DNA of 64,000 nucleotides from an uncultured Rikenellaceae bacterium (lineage in GTDB: Bacteria; Bacteroidota; Bacteroidia; Bacteroidales; Rikenellaceae). This document shows positions 25,900 through 34,409 of this stretch, in pieces (the first letter of the stretch is position 1; every line of letters starts with the position of its first letter). Under the pieces are notes generated by a model, which was not told the origin of the DNA, did not search any database, and was given only the letters and a program-made list of their open reading frames with translations. Made by a program: the position numbers and the translations under genes. The stretch covers positions 1 to 64,000 of the forward strand of contig CALUND010000002.1 of the NCBI GenBank assembly GCA_944321925.1. The letters run 5' to 3'.

Positions 25900-26472
25900 C
25901 TATCCCTCTTTTTTCGTATTGTAGAGATTCATCGTACGGGCAAGACCGACCGAAACGAAAGAGAGTATCGCGTCAGCCGCTGTTTTCAACCTTTCCGGCA
26001 ACGCTTCGGCTTCGGCTTCACTCCAACGGCCCAGCACATAGTCGATCTGCATGCCGCGGGGGAAATCGCCGCCGACACCGAAACGCATCCGGGCATACTC
26101 CGTGGTCCCGATCATTTCGGCGATATTCTTCAATCCGTTGTGACCGCCGTCGCTCCCTTTGGCCCGAATACGCAACGTACCGAACGGCAAAGCGATATCG
26201 TCCGAAACGACCAACAGGTTTTCGAGCGGGATCTTCTCCTGCTGGAGCCAATAGCGGACGGCCTTGCCACTCAGATTCATGTAGGTCGAAGGTTTGAGCA
26301 GCAACAGGAGATGCCCGCGGTGACGAAGTTCGGCCACATCACCGTAACGTCCCGTACTAAAAGAGATATTGGACACCCCGGCCAGGGTGTCCAATACTTT
26401 GAAACCTATGTTGTGACGGGTATCGGCATATTCGGCGCCGATATTTCCCAGTCCGACGATCAGGTATTTCAA
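25900..26472 (-). CDS. pth: Peptidyl-tRNA hydrolase
   Basis: A 190-residue enzyme that frees tRNAs from peptides released by stalled or aborted translation. Conserved residues are visible: Asn in VGLGNIGAEY, catalytic His in ADTRHNIGF (about residue 20), Asp in VSDDIALPFG (about 93) and Asn in GSDGGHNGL (about 114). The length is typical. It starts with TTG at 26472, 16 bp downstream of rplY, so rplY, pth and the S4 gene form one operon. Confidence 0.95.
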   Translation of the reverse strand: MKYLIVGLGNIGAEYADTRHNIGFKVLDTLAGVSNISFSTGRYGDVAELRHRGHLLLLLKPSTYMNLSGKAVRYWLQQEKIPLENLLVVSDDIALPFGTLRIRAKGSDGGHNGLKNIAEMIGTTEYARMRFGVGGDFPRGMQIDYVLGRWSEAEAEALPERLKTAADAILSFVSVGLARTMNLYNTKKEG

Positions 26473-26488
26473 TGCCGGTCAGAGACTT

Positions 26489-27064
26489 TTACTTCGCAGC
26501 AACCGGAGCAGCGCCACGAGCAGCACGTGTCACGCGAACGGCACAAACAGCCGTGGTAGCCGGCGTCAGCAAGGTGAGGTTATCATAATGCAGGTCGCCC
26601 ACGAAGATCGACTTGCCGACACCGAGTTCGGTAATATCGACGACCAGTTCATCGGGCAGATTCTCGGCCAGACCGCTCACGCGCAATTTACGTTTGCTCT
26701 GTACCAGTTTACCGCCCTGTTTTACACCCTCGGAATTACCCGTGATCTTGATCGGAATATCGATAGCCACCGGTTTACCGGGCTGTACACGGTAAAAATC
26801 GATGTGAAGAATCTCTTCGCGCACAGGATGGAACTGCACTTCGCGCATTACGCCCACCTCTTTGGTTCCTTCGATGTCGAATTCAACGATGTAGGACTGC
26901 GGCGTGTAGATCAACGGTTTCACATCCTTGGCATCCACCGTGAAGTGTACGGTTTCGCCCCCGCCATAAATGGCGCAGGGTACTTGCGCGTTACGACGCG
27001 CGGCACGGCTCTCCTTCTTTCCGAAGCTGGTACGTTTAGCCGCTTTCAATTCGAGTTTTTGCAT
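26489..27064 (-). CDS. rplY: Large ribosomal subunit protein L25, Ctc type
   Basis: A 191-residue form of L25, the longer TL5/Ctc type that binds 5S rRNA. The N-terminal RNA-binding domain is LELKAAKRTSFGKKESRAAR and the second domain carries GKPVAIDIPIKITGNSEG and PDELVVDITELGVGKSI. The C-terminal tail ends in an Ala/Arg-rich stretch RAARGAAPVAAK. Start is the ATG at 27064; an in-frame extension upstream lacks conservation. Confidence 0.93.
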   Translation of the reverse strand: MQKLELKAAKRTSFGKKESRAARRNAQVPCAIYGGGETVHFTVDAKDVKPLIYTPQSYIVEFDIEGTKEVGVMREVQFHPVREEILHIDFYRVQPGKPVAIDIPIKITGNSEGVKQGGKLVQSKRKLRVSGLAENLPDELVVDITELGVGKSIFVGDLHYDNLTLLTPATTAVCAVRVTRAARGAAPVAAK

Positions 27065-27152
27065 GACTGTAATTTTTGAATGTTTATACAAACCTTCGAC
27101 ACCACTCAGAATTCCGCTGCAATCCGGAACTCCCCATACGTGTCTGCGGGGA

Positions 27153-27183
27153 CAAAGGTAAACCTTTTTCCCCAAAAAACCAA
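27153..27183 (-). promoter_or_regulatory. Promoter of the rplY-pth operon
   Basis: On the minus strand, TTG (plus 27181-27183), 20 nt and TACCTTTG (plus 27153-27160) match the Bacteroidetes consensus, about 90 bp upstream of the rplY ATG. Confidence 0.65.
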
Positions 27184-27223
27184 CTCCATGGCAAATTCCG
27201 GGAGGGCGACCGCTACGAGAGAA

Positions 27224-29230
27224 TCATTCGGACCGGTGATTTTTCGACCCCCAGCGGGGAGCGATGCTGAGCGCTACGCCGTAGTTGCGGCCCGGCATGG
27301 GACGCGACAATACCGAAACATAGGCCTCGTCGTAGAGGTTGTAAACGCAGAACTTCACCGACAGATCGCCGAAACCGAACCGGAACAGTTTCTCGAGTAT
27401 GATGTCGCTCATATAATAGGAGCCGAGTCGGGTGATCACATCGGTGTCGTTGCTTGTGGTGGTAAATCGTTCGCTGTAATAGACATATTTATAGACGAAC
27501 GAGAAGCCTCTCCAGCCGAGACGTCCGACCACGTTCGATGAATAGCGGGGAATATAGGGGAGTTGTTTGCCGATCGATTCGTCGCTCCAGCTCTTCTTGT
27601 CTCCGTAATTGATCGAGGGGGTCCAGCTCCAGTTGGCATTCAGATCGAGGGTCCAGCCCTTTCCGAAACGGAGAGCCAGCTTCCCGCGCAATTCGACGCC
27701 GTAACTGTGCACCTTGTTCACATTGACCGGAGTCCAGAATCCGCGCGCCGTGGGCAGCCACAGGATCCAGTCCCGGATGTGGGAGTTGTAGGCGGTAAAA
27801 TCGGCCGAGAAATCGAACCAACGTTTCCGTACGGACCATTCGATACCTCCGTCCCAGGTATAGCCCTTTTCACTCTTCAGATCGGGATTGCCGCCCGGTT
27901 GGAAATAGAGGTCATTGAGGGTCGGAAAGCGAAGATTTCGGGTTACGGAGGCCTTCAGCAACAGGTTGTAACGGGGCCAGAGAATCACCTCGACGAATCC
28001 TGCGGGAACCGGGGCGCATACATGTCGTCCGTAACTCTCCCACCGCACATCGGCACCGATGCCCAACCGCTCCCACGGCCGGTATTTCGCTTGAGCGAGC
28101 AGCGAAAGCTCCGCCCGCATTTTGTCGTAATGGGTCTTGGTATAGCGTTCCCGGTTGTAAGCGGAGTGAAGTTGCGCGGAGAGCGACCCTTCGATCATCC
28201 ACTTTTCGTTCGGGAACCAGCTCGCATCCGCCTCTGCAAAGCCACTCTTCACGATACTCTGGGCATGCTGCATCTCCATCAGCGCCTCGTTTCCATTGTC
28301 GCCCTCGAACGTATAGATGCTGTTGGTATAGATCCATCCTGCTTTGGCACCGAATTTCGCATTCGACCGGACACGATTCCAACTCGCCACGGCACGGAGA
28401 GTCGATTCGGTCTGTTCGTTGCGCGCACGCCCCGACTCCCGCTGATCGATATTCAACATCGGAATCCCCCGTTTCGAAGAGACGAACCAAACCGCCGCCC
28501 CGAAGCGATCGCCTTTCCGGGTCTGCCAGTAGATCTCCTGCATGGCGTGCAGATCGCGGTAGCGTCCGTTGCGATTGCGTTTGCGGGGATAAGTTCCTTC
28601 GAGAGTCGGATCCTGATAGTCGATATAGGGAAAATCGTTCTCCGACACCGTATAACTGAAACGTGTGGTGGACTGGAACCGTTCACCCGCATAATCGACC
28701 CGCAGAAACTCATCCCACGTATCGAAACTGCCGTATCCCTGGATGAAACGCAGACCCCACCCCGGCTCTTCGGGCGGACGGGTGGAGAGAGCGATCGCGC
28801 CGCCCAAACCGCCGCCGGAGACATTGACCGAGCTGGCGCCCGGACAGATGTCGACCCCATCGATGAAGTAAGAGGGGATCATCGAGAAATCGACCATACC
28901 GAGCATCGGCGAGTTGAGTTTCATGCCGTTCCAGAGCACCTGGGTGTGGGAAGGCGCCGTTCCGCGGAAAGAGGCCGAAGCCATCGACCCCCGACCATAG
29001 GATTTGATGAAGATGGTGGTATTCTGGGCCAGCAGATCGGCCATCGAACTGGTCACGTTATCGCGCAGCACCGCACTGTCGAGGGAGGTCCGGGTAACGC
29101 CCACTTCGGAGAGTTTCCGACGGGCATTCACCTCCACCTCATCGATCTTCACCTCGCGCATCTCCTGTGCGGCGGCCGCGACAGCAAACAGCGAAAACAC
29201 TCCCGCCAACAACCACTTCTTAATGTCCAT
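27224..29230 (-). CDS. btuB: TonB-dependent cobalamin receptor (BtuB)
   Basis: A 668-residue outer-membrane transporter. The signal peptide ends AVAAAAQ. A plug domain follows (LLAQNTTIFIKSYGRGSMAS, PGASSVNVSGGGLGGAIAL), and a 22-strand-type barrel fills the rest, ending near YDEAYVSVLSRPMPGRNYGV. It takes up corrinoids through the outer membrane with energy from TonB. Its gene overlaps the preceding BtuG-type gene by 11 bp, both behind a cobalamin riboswitch, which supports the substrate. It has no N-terminal carboxypeptidase-like domain of the SusC type. Confidence 0.9.
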   Translation of the reverse strand: MDIKKWLLAGVFSLFAVAAAAQEMREVKIDEVEVNARRKLSEVGVTRTSLDSAVLRDNVTSSMADLLAQNTTIFIKSYGRGSMASASFRGTAPSHTQVLWNGMKLNSPMLGMVDFSMIPSYFIDGVDICPGASSVNVSGGGLGGAIALSTRPPEEPGWGLRFIQGYGSFDTWDEFLRVDYAGERFQSTTRFSYTVSENDFPYIDYQDPTLEGTYPRKRNRNGRYRDLHAMQEIYWQTRKGDRFGAAVWFVSSKRGIPMLNIDQRESGRARNEQTESTLRAVASWNRVRSNAKFGAKAGWIYTNSIYTFEGDNGNEALMEMQHAQSIVKSGFAEADASWFPNEKWMIEGSLSAQLHSAYNRERYTKTHYDKMRAELSLLAQAKYRPWERLGIGADVRWESYGRHVCAPVPAGFVEVILWPRYNLLLKASVTRNLRFPTLNDLYFQPGGNPDLKSEKGYTWDGGIEWSVRKRWFDFSADFTAYNSHIRDWILWLPTARGFWTPVNVNKVHSYGVELRGKLALRFGKGWTLDLNANWSWTPSINYGDKKSWSDESIGKQLPYIPRYSSNVVGRLGWRGFSFVYKYVYYSERFTTTSNDTDVITRLGSYYMSDIILEKLFRFGFGDLSVKFCVYNLYDEAYVSVLSRPMPGRNYGVALSIAPRWGSKNHRSE

Positions 29231-30305
29231 CGCCCTCCGTAAAACAAAAAGCTCCGGGAATGATTCCCACCTCGAACCTGTCCAGCAAAACTCCTTTCGG
29301 TGAATAGCGATAGATCACGCCCGACTGCGTGTAATCGATCGCGTCGGCCAGATAGACCTCCGAAGTTTTCGGATCGACTGCCAGTCCATACCAATAGTTT
29401 TTCGTGTCGTTCTCCAGGAACGGTTGCTGCGGGAACTCGGTGGCATTCACATTCATGCTCCAGACATGTTTCTGGATGAAGAAAATCGTGTCGCGCCGAC
29501 CGTTCGTACAGAGTTCCGAGCCACTCTCTCCGAAGGCGAACGGAAAGGTCTGTTCGATTCGGCGGGTGGCAGGGTCGATGCGGTAGAGTGCCCCGGGTTC
29601 CTGCCCCATTGGACTGTTCTCGTAGCCTCCGTCGGTCACGACCCATATTTTTTCGTTGCAGTCGATAACGATCGATGTGGGCTGCATGCCCACTTCGATA
29701 TATCCGTCGAGGGTGTCCCGTTCCGTATCGATAATCAAAATTTTATCGTCGTAGGACCAGCAGTTGGTAAAGACATATTTGTCCCACTGCACCATCTGTT
29801 CGGTCGACGGCTGGGTCTTGTCGGCGAACCCCACCGGAATTCGTTTCGTGATCCTCATTTCCAGAGGGTCGATCACCGAGATGTAGGGGGAGTAGAGATC
29901 GGTCACATAGGCTTTTCGGTCGTCGAGGAAGTGGATGTAACGGGGAGAGAGCAGCCCTTTGATCTCGCCGATCCATTCGAACGTCTCCGGATCGATCACG
30001 TAAATCACGCCCGAATTGTTGACGACGATGTAACCTCTGCCATCCCGAACAGCCATCGACTGGGCCACATCGCCGAGTCGTTTGCCGTTGACGCGTGCGA
30101 AAACGGTATTCTGCACCTTCATCGAATCGATATCGTAGTAGGACAGCGAAGCGTTACCGTACATGAAGTTTCCTTCGCACACGATAAAAAGGCCCCGTCC
30201 GGAGGAAGAGATGCTCTCCCGTTCGATCGGGCCGTAATCCATGCAGGCCGTGAGGATCGTTGCCCACACGACAACCGCCAAAACATTCAACCATTTTCCG
30301 CTCAT
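29220..30305 (-). CDS. btuG: BtuG-type surface cobalamin-binding lipoprotein
   Basis: A 361-residue lipoprotein with signal peptide and lipobox TILTAC. The mature protein is a YncE/DUF5074 seven-bladed propeller (YIVVNNSGVIYVIDPETFE, AYVTDLYSPYISVIDP, KILIIDTERDTLDGYIEVGM). In Bacteroides such BtuG proteins bind B12 very tightly on the surface and hand it to BtuB. Overlap with btuB by 11 bp and the upstream cobalamin riboswitch strongly support that role. Start is the ATG at 30305; the longer reading frame upstream is unlikely because it would precede the signal peptide. Confidence 0.88.
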   Translation of the reverse strand: MSGKWLNVLAVVVWATILTACMDYGPIERESISSSGRGLFIVCEGNFMYGNASLSYYDIDSMKVQNTVFARVNGKRLGDVAQSMAVRDGRGYIVVNNSGVIYVIDPETFEWIGEIKGLLSPRYIHFLDDRKAYVTDLYSPYISVIDPLEMRITKRIPVGFADKTQPSTEQMVQWDKYVFTNCWSYDDKILIIDTERDTLDGYIEVGMQPTSIVIDCNEKIWVVTDGGYENSPMGQEPGALYRIDPATRRIEQTFPFAFGESGSELCTNGRRDTIFFIQKHVWSMNVNATEFPQQPFLENDTKNYWYGLAVDPKTSEVYLADAIDYTQSGVIYRYSPKGVLLDRFEVGIIPGAFCFTEGDGH

Positions 30306-30424
30306 CGTTCGCTGCAGTTTTTCGATCGATCTTGCGGTCAACGGCTGTTTCTTCGGAAAGGGAAACGGACGGAGGATCGGTATTCGCCGGCCCATATACC
30401 GCAGGCCGCAAAATCGGATGCATC

Positions 30425-30592
30425 CAGCCGGTCTTCTGACTCGTCCCGGTTCGGAAGCCTTCCCAGCCGCCAGGCCAGTGGCACACTCTTTTCCGAACGT
30501 CTCTTCCGGCTTTCACGGCCGGTAAGGACTCACAGCAGCGGTAACTGTCGCCGATTCGCACGGCATTCCCGTTTCATCCCCCGATCGGGGAG
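30425..30592 (-). ncRNA. Cobalamin riboswitch of btuG-btuB
   Basis: The minus strand carries the aptamer landmarks: GGGAATGCCGTGCGAATCGG, ACAGTTACCGCTGCTGT-like arm, the B12 box GCCACTGG (plus 30476-30483), AAGGCTTCC and GTCAGAAGACC (plus 30430-30440). It precedes btuG by about 120 bp. A TACATTTG promoter box (plus 30606-30613) lies directly upstream. Confidence 0.94.
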
Positions 30593-30605
30593 CTGTATGC
30601 AACGG

Positions 30606-30613
30606 CAAATGTA
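30606..30613 (-). promoter_or_regulatory. Promoter -7 box of the btuG-btuB operon
   Basis: TACATTTG on the minus strand matches TAnnTTTG and lies about 7 bp before the aptamer start, as expected for a riboswitch-led transcript. The -33 element is not clear. Confidence 0.5.
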
Positions 30614-30652
30614 ATCTTTTTTTTCGGAACCCGATGACGGAAGCTGCGATTT

Positions 30653-31258
30653 TCATCGGACGAACACCCGATTCCATCGTTCGGAGAGATTTCCGAGGGG
30701 TTCGGCGGAGAAAAATCCGCTCACCAACACAAAATAGTCGGGTAATCGACCCGGCTCGCCCCAGCGGAGTTCCGTCGCGAGCAGTTCGGAGGCCGTACGT
30801 TCCACATCGAAACCCAGGGCTTCGATCGAAGGCCTCAACTTTTCCGGCGCCACACAGGGTTCACCGCTGCGACGCCGACAGGCACCCTTCGGACAACGCA
30901 TGCAACTTCCGGCATAGAAGGCACGCCCTCCGGGAAGTTCCTGCTCCAGCCGCAAAAGGGCGTCGTCGAGTAGTGCACGCAACGGACGCAACAGAGCATC
31001 GCCTTTCCGCCTGCACGCCTCTCCGTCGCCACAAAAGCGGGCCTCCTGCGGCACATCGACACGCGCTCCGATCAGGTTTGCCTCGACATAGGGTGAGAGA
31101 AAAACCGTTTCATCGAAATCGTAGGGAGGACACGACCAACATTGGCCATAGTTGTCGCACGCTTGACAAAGCGTCCGGAAACGGGGCAAATCGCGATAAT
31201 CCCGCACAAAATCGGCCAGCGGGAGTTGAGCGAAGAGAAATTCCACGTGCGGCTCCAT
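30653..31258 (-). CDS. DUF2284 cysteine-rich putative metal-binding protein
   Basis: A 201-residue DUF2284 protein. Eleven or so cysteines form likely metal or Fe-S sites: CQACDNYGQCWSCPP (residues about 30-45), GSCMRCPKGACRRR-SGEPC (about 117-136). Family members are found in many anaerobes near redox enzymes; their role is not established. Here the gene lies 15 bp after the membrane-bound HdrED-like gene and ends the redox operon, so it may mature or feed electrons to it. Start is the ATG at 31258. Confidence 0.8.
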   Translation of the reverse strand: MEPHVEFLFAQLPLADFVRDYRDLPRFRTLCQACDNYGQCWSCPPYDFDETVFLSPYVEANLIGARVDVPQEARFCGDGEACRRKGDALLRPLRALLDDALLRLEQELPGGRAFYAGSCMRCPKGACRRRSGEPCVAPEKLRPSIEALGFDVERTASELLATELRWGEPGRLPDYFVLVSGFFSAEPLGNLSERWNRVFVR

Positions 31259-31273
31259 CAGCGGGATTCCAAT

Positions 31274-33067
31274 TCAGGCCAGATGGCGTTCGACCACTTC
31301 GGCCAGATCATAAACCGGACGATCGGTTCCGCGGGCTATCGCCTTTTTGCAGAGCGGGCAGGCCGTCACGATCGCGTCAGCCCCCGTTTCTCCCAGCGAT
31401 GCGCCCACCGAACGGGCAATACGCTGCTGTCCGAGATCGTTCAACGCCGTATTGGCCACGCTGCTTCCGCAACAGAGCGCCTCCTCACGGGTCTCGGCAG
31501 GCTCGACCAGTTTGCCGGCACACCGGATCAGCTCGCGCGGCTCCTCGTAGATGCCACAACCGCGACCCAATTCACAAGGATCGTGATAGGTAAAGAGCTC
31601 TTCTCCCGGCTCGATCTGCAGCCGTCCGGCCTTCGCAAGACGCAAAATGTATTCGGAATGGTGGAGCACCTCGATCCCCTCCAACCGGTAATCCTCCCGG
31701 AAAACCCGCAGACAGATCGGACAGGAGGTGACCAGTGTGGTGATTCCGTGACGACGGAACAACTCTTCGTTGTAGCGCATCATCCGGGTGGCGGCATTGG
31801 TCTCCCCGGCCAGCTTCAAAGGACGCCCGCAGCAGACACCGCCCTCGCGATCGGCCCACCAGACCTCCTCGCCCGAGGCGTTGAAAATCCGCTCCATGGC
31901 ACGAAGAATTTTCGGCGAGAGCAACGTCATGCAACCGGCGAAGTAGCCGGTCTTTCCCGTTCCCGACGAACGATCGATGCCTGCCGTATAGTCGTAACGG
32001 CGATCGGACGGAGTATCGTGCAGCCGACTGCGGCTGTTCAGTCGCAACGTATTGAGATCCAGGCCCACCGGGCAACGCTGTTCGCACCGTCCGCACATGA
32101 GGCAGTTGTCGGCCACCTCCGGCCGAAGCATATTGTAACGGCGATCGCGAATGAAATAGACCGACTGCACGTTGTTGAATCCCGCATCGCGCTGGAGCTG
32201 ACACGGGTCGATGCAGATGCCGCAACGCGAACAGGCCTCCAGTTGGAAATGGTCGAAACTTTTCGGCTTCTCGCCGCTTCGTATGCCCCAGCGCCGTAAA
32301 AAGATGAGGGGAACCTCCGTGAAGATATGCATGTAGCGGGAGAAGGGCATCGACACGAAGAAAACACCCAAAGCGCAGGAATAGAGCCACCAGGCGGAAG
32401 ATTCGAGAGTGGATAAGGTACGCAGAGGCATTGCAGCAGCCAGGGCATCGCCGATCGCACCGGTCAGAAATCCGCCGTTGTGGAAAATGGCGCTGGTCAG
32501 GCTTTCTGCCAAAAGGCGCAACGGAAAAACGAACCAAAGTGCGCTGAGGGCCACACGATCGCCCAGCGTATGTTTTGTGGTTCTACGCAGACCCATCGCC
32601 CGCGAGCGCAACCGTTTGAACCAGGCCAACAGGACACCCGAGAGGACAAAGAGCAGGAGGGCGTCCATGACCGAAGAGAAGTCGATTCCCCAAACGGGGT
32701 GATGGGGCAGCGAAGTGGAGAAATACTTGAAAAAGACATGCCCGTGGATCGGGACCAACCGGCCTCCGAGATAGGCGATCGTCTCGATCCATCCCACGAC
32801 AATCAGCAAAAACCAGCCGAAGGCCAGGCTCATGTGCATGTATCCGAGCAGCGGATTGACTCGGAAAATACGTCTGTGCAACAGACACTCGGAGAACACT
32901 TCGCCGATTCCCCGCAGCGTCTGCATGGAGAAGAAATTCCGCCGCACGAGACGTTTGTCGGCCGCCGGGAGACGAACGAACCAACGCACGTATTTATAGA
33001 GGACGACGGTGAAGAGCACCGCACATCCGACCACGAAAGGAATGATGAATCCGTCGTAGAAATTCAT
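31274..33067 (-). CDS. HdrED-like (DsrMK-type) membrane electron-transfer fusion protein
   Basis: A 597-residue fusion. Residues 1-245 carry about five membrane helices with the outline of the NarI/HdrE/DsrM cytochrome b family (GFIIPFVVGCAVLFTVV; YMHMSLAFGWFLLIVVGWIE). Two [4Fe-4S] motifs follow (CSRCGICIDPC; CLMCGRCEQRCP at about residues 265-320). The C-terminal half is HdrD/DsrK-like with two cysteine-rich CCG repeats (VCCGRPLKL; ALCCGSSVANT). This layout would take electrons from menaquinol, or donate them, across the membrane to a disulfide-type centre. The natural substrate is unknown. Start ATG at 33067. Confidence 0.85.
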   Translation of the reverse strand: MNFYDGFIIPFVVGCAVLFTVVLYKYVRWFVRLPAADKRLVRRNFFSMQTLRGIGEVFSECLLHRRIFRVNPLLGYMHMSLAFGWFLLIVVGWIETIAYLGGRLVPIHGHVFFKYFSTSLPHHPVWGIDFSSVMDALLLFVLSGVLLAWFKRLRSRAMGLRRTTKHTLGDRVALSALWFVFPLRLLAESLTSAIFHNGGFLTGAIGDALAAAMPLRTLSTLESSAWWLYSCALGVFFVSMPFSRYMHIFTEVPLIFLRRWGIRSGEKPKSFDHFQLEACSRCGICIDPCQLQRDAGFNNVQSVYFIRDRRYNMLRPEVADNCLMCGRCEQRCPVGLDLNTLRLNSRSRLHDTPSDRRYDYTAGIDRSSGTGKTGYFAGCMTLLSPKILRAMERIFNASGEEVWWADREGGVCCGRPLKLAGETNAATRMMRYNEELFRRHGITTLVTSCPICLRVFREDYRLEGIEVLHHSEYILRLAKAGRLQIEPGEELFTYHDPCELGRGCGIYEEPRELIRCAGKLVEPAETREEALCCGSSVANTALNDLGQQRIARSVGASLGETGADAIVTACPLCKKAIARGTDRPVYDLAEVVERHLA

Positions 33068-33069
33068 AA

Positions 33070-33399
33070 TCAATACTCTCCCAACTCCCTTTTAATAAGC
33101 ATCACCACACCGCGCGTATTGATGCCGCGCGGACAGACCAGTCGGCACTTGCCGCAGAGCATGCATTTGTTCATCTCCTCGTAGGCGCCTTCGTATTCGC
33201 CCCGTCGGACCAGCGTGTGCACCTTGCGGAAATTGAACTGTGTGAGATTCCCTGCCGTGCAGGTGGCCGTACAGCTACCGCAGGCGATGCAAGCCTGAAG
33301 TTCCGGCATCTGCCGGATGATTCTCCGCGCCGCGGTCAGATCGTTGCGATCGAGGTTGACGGCGCGCGGCTGATTGATCGTATAGCCCCACTGGATCAT
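33070..33399 (-). CDS. HdrC-like 2x[4Fe-4S] protein
   Basis: A 109-residue ferredoxin-like subunit with two cluster motifs: CIACGSCTATC (about residues 37-47) and CMLCGKCRLVCPRG (about 79-92). The first site continues TAGN rather than the usual CP, so its fourth cysteine must be supplied from the C in the second motif or elsewhere in the pattern. It overlaps the upstream HdrA-like gene by 4 bp and ends just before the HdrED-like gene, which suggests it wires one to the other. Confidence 0.85.
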   Translation of the reverse strand: MIQWGYTINQPRAVNLDRNDLTAARRIIRQMPELQACIACGSCTATCTAGNLTQFNFRKVHTLVRRGEYEGAYEEMNKCMLCGKCRLVCPRGINTRGVVMLIKRELGEY

Positions 33400-34409
33400 G
33401 ATCGTGCACCGAGATATTCCGCCACACGCAGTGCGGCATAAGCTCCTTCACTCATACTTTCCCCGACGTTCTTGGGGGCTGTCACGGTTCCGGCGTAGAA
33501 CACCCCTTCAACGGGCGAAAGGACGCTGCCGGAGAAGAGGTCGGCCGGAGCGAGGAATCCGTTCGATGCGCATCCGACACCGGGACACTGTGCGAAACGC
33601 CCGTTGCTTTCGCCGGCACGCATGCCGATGATCAGGACGAGCATATCCACCGACATCTTGAGCGGACGCCCCACCAGCGTATCCTCGGCCTTGATCTGGA
33701 GCCGTCCATCGAACGTAGGACTCGCCTCCGAGATACGCCCCCGGACGAAATGGATGTTGTACTCCTCCTGGGCCTGCCGATAGAGCTCCTCATAGCCGGG
33801 CCCGAACATACGGATGTCCATGTAGAAGTTATAAACCTCGCACTGCGGGAACAGGGTTTTCATCTCCATGGCCTGTTTCACGCCGGTGATGCAACACACG
33901 CGTGAACAGTGGCGTTGTCCCACCTTCTCGTCGCGCGAACCGACGCAATGCAGGAAGGCGATCCGGCGCGGTGCATGTCCGCCGGGCAATGCAACAGCGC
34001 CCTCGTTCATCATCCGTTCGATATCGGCGGTCGTATAGACGTTGTCGTAAATCCCGTAACCGTACTCCTCCTTGATGCGTGCATCGAACAGGTCGAATCC
34101 GGAGCATACCACCACGGCATCGGCCGACAAGCGCTCGCCGCTCTTCAGGAGCACACTGTCCGGGGCGATGCGCTCGGCTTCCGCTCCGGTACGCACCTCC
34201 ACGCCGGCTCGTTCCACCGCCTCCTTCAGGGGTCCGAGCACTTCGGATGCGGGGGTAAAGGTGGGGAAAAGTTTGTGCCAGTCGCAAAGTTTGCCGCCCA
34301 GCCGATCGGACTTCTCCACGATCACCGAATCGATCCCCTGTCCTTTCAGAGAGAGGGCTGCCTGCATGCCTGCGACACCGCCGCCCACGATTATCACTTT
34401 TTTACTCAT
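33396..34409 (-). CDS. HdrA/QmoA-like FAD protein
   Basis: A 337-residue flavoprotein. The Rossmann FAD motif is VIIVGGGVAGMQAALSLKG at the N-terminus. The HdrA hallmark follows: LHCVGSRDEKVGQRHCSRVCC (about residues 158-178), then a C-terminal FAD motif near GVFYAGTVTAPKNV. It is shorter than methanogen HdrA and lacks ferredoxin inserts, more like QmoA. In HdrABC complexes this subunit bifurcates or passes electrons between ferredoxin, NADH and the HdrBC disulfide centre. Whether bifurcation occurs here is unknown. It overlaps the HdrB-like gene by 4 bp. Confidence 0.87.
   Translation of the reverse strand: MSKKVIIVGGGVAGMQAALSLKGQGIDSVIVEKSDRLGGKLCDWHKLFPTFTPASEVLGPLKEAVERAGVEVRTGAEAERIAPDSVLLKSGERLSADAVVVCSGFDLFDARIKEEYGYGIYDNVYTTADIERMMNEGAVALPGGHAPRRIAFLHCVGSRDEKVGQRHCSRVCCITGVKQAMEMKTLFPQCEVYNFYMDIRMFGPGYEELYRQAQEEYNIHFVRGRISEASPTFDGRLQIKAEDTLVGRPLKMSVDMLVLIIGMRAGESNGRFAQCPGVGCASNGFLAPADLFSGSVLSPVEGVFYAGTVTAPKNVGESMSEGAYAALRVAEYLGARS

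Noticed and set aside
27563..29242. A 559-codon plus-strand open frame opposite btuB
   Set aside because: btuB has a signal peptide, plug and barrel motifs; the plus-strand frame has none and begins at no promoter.
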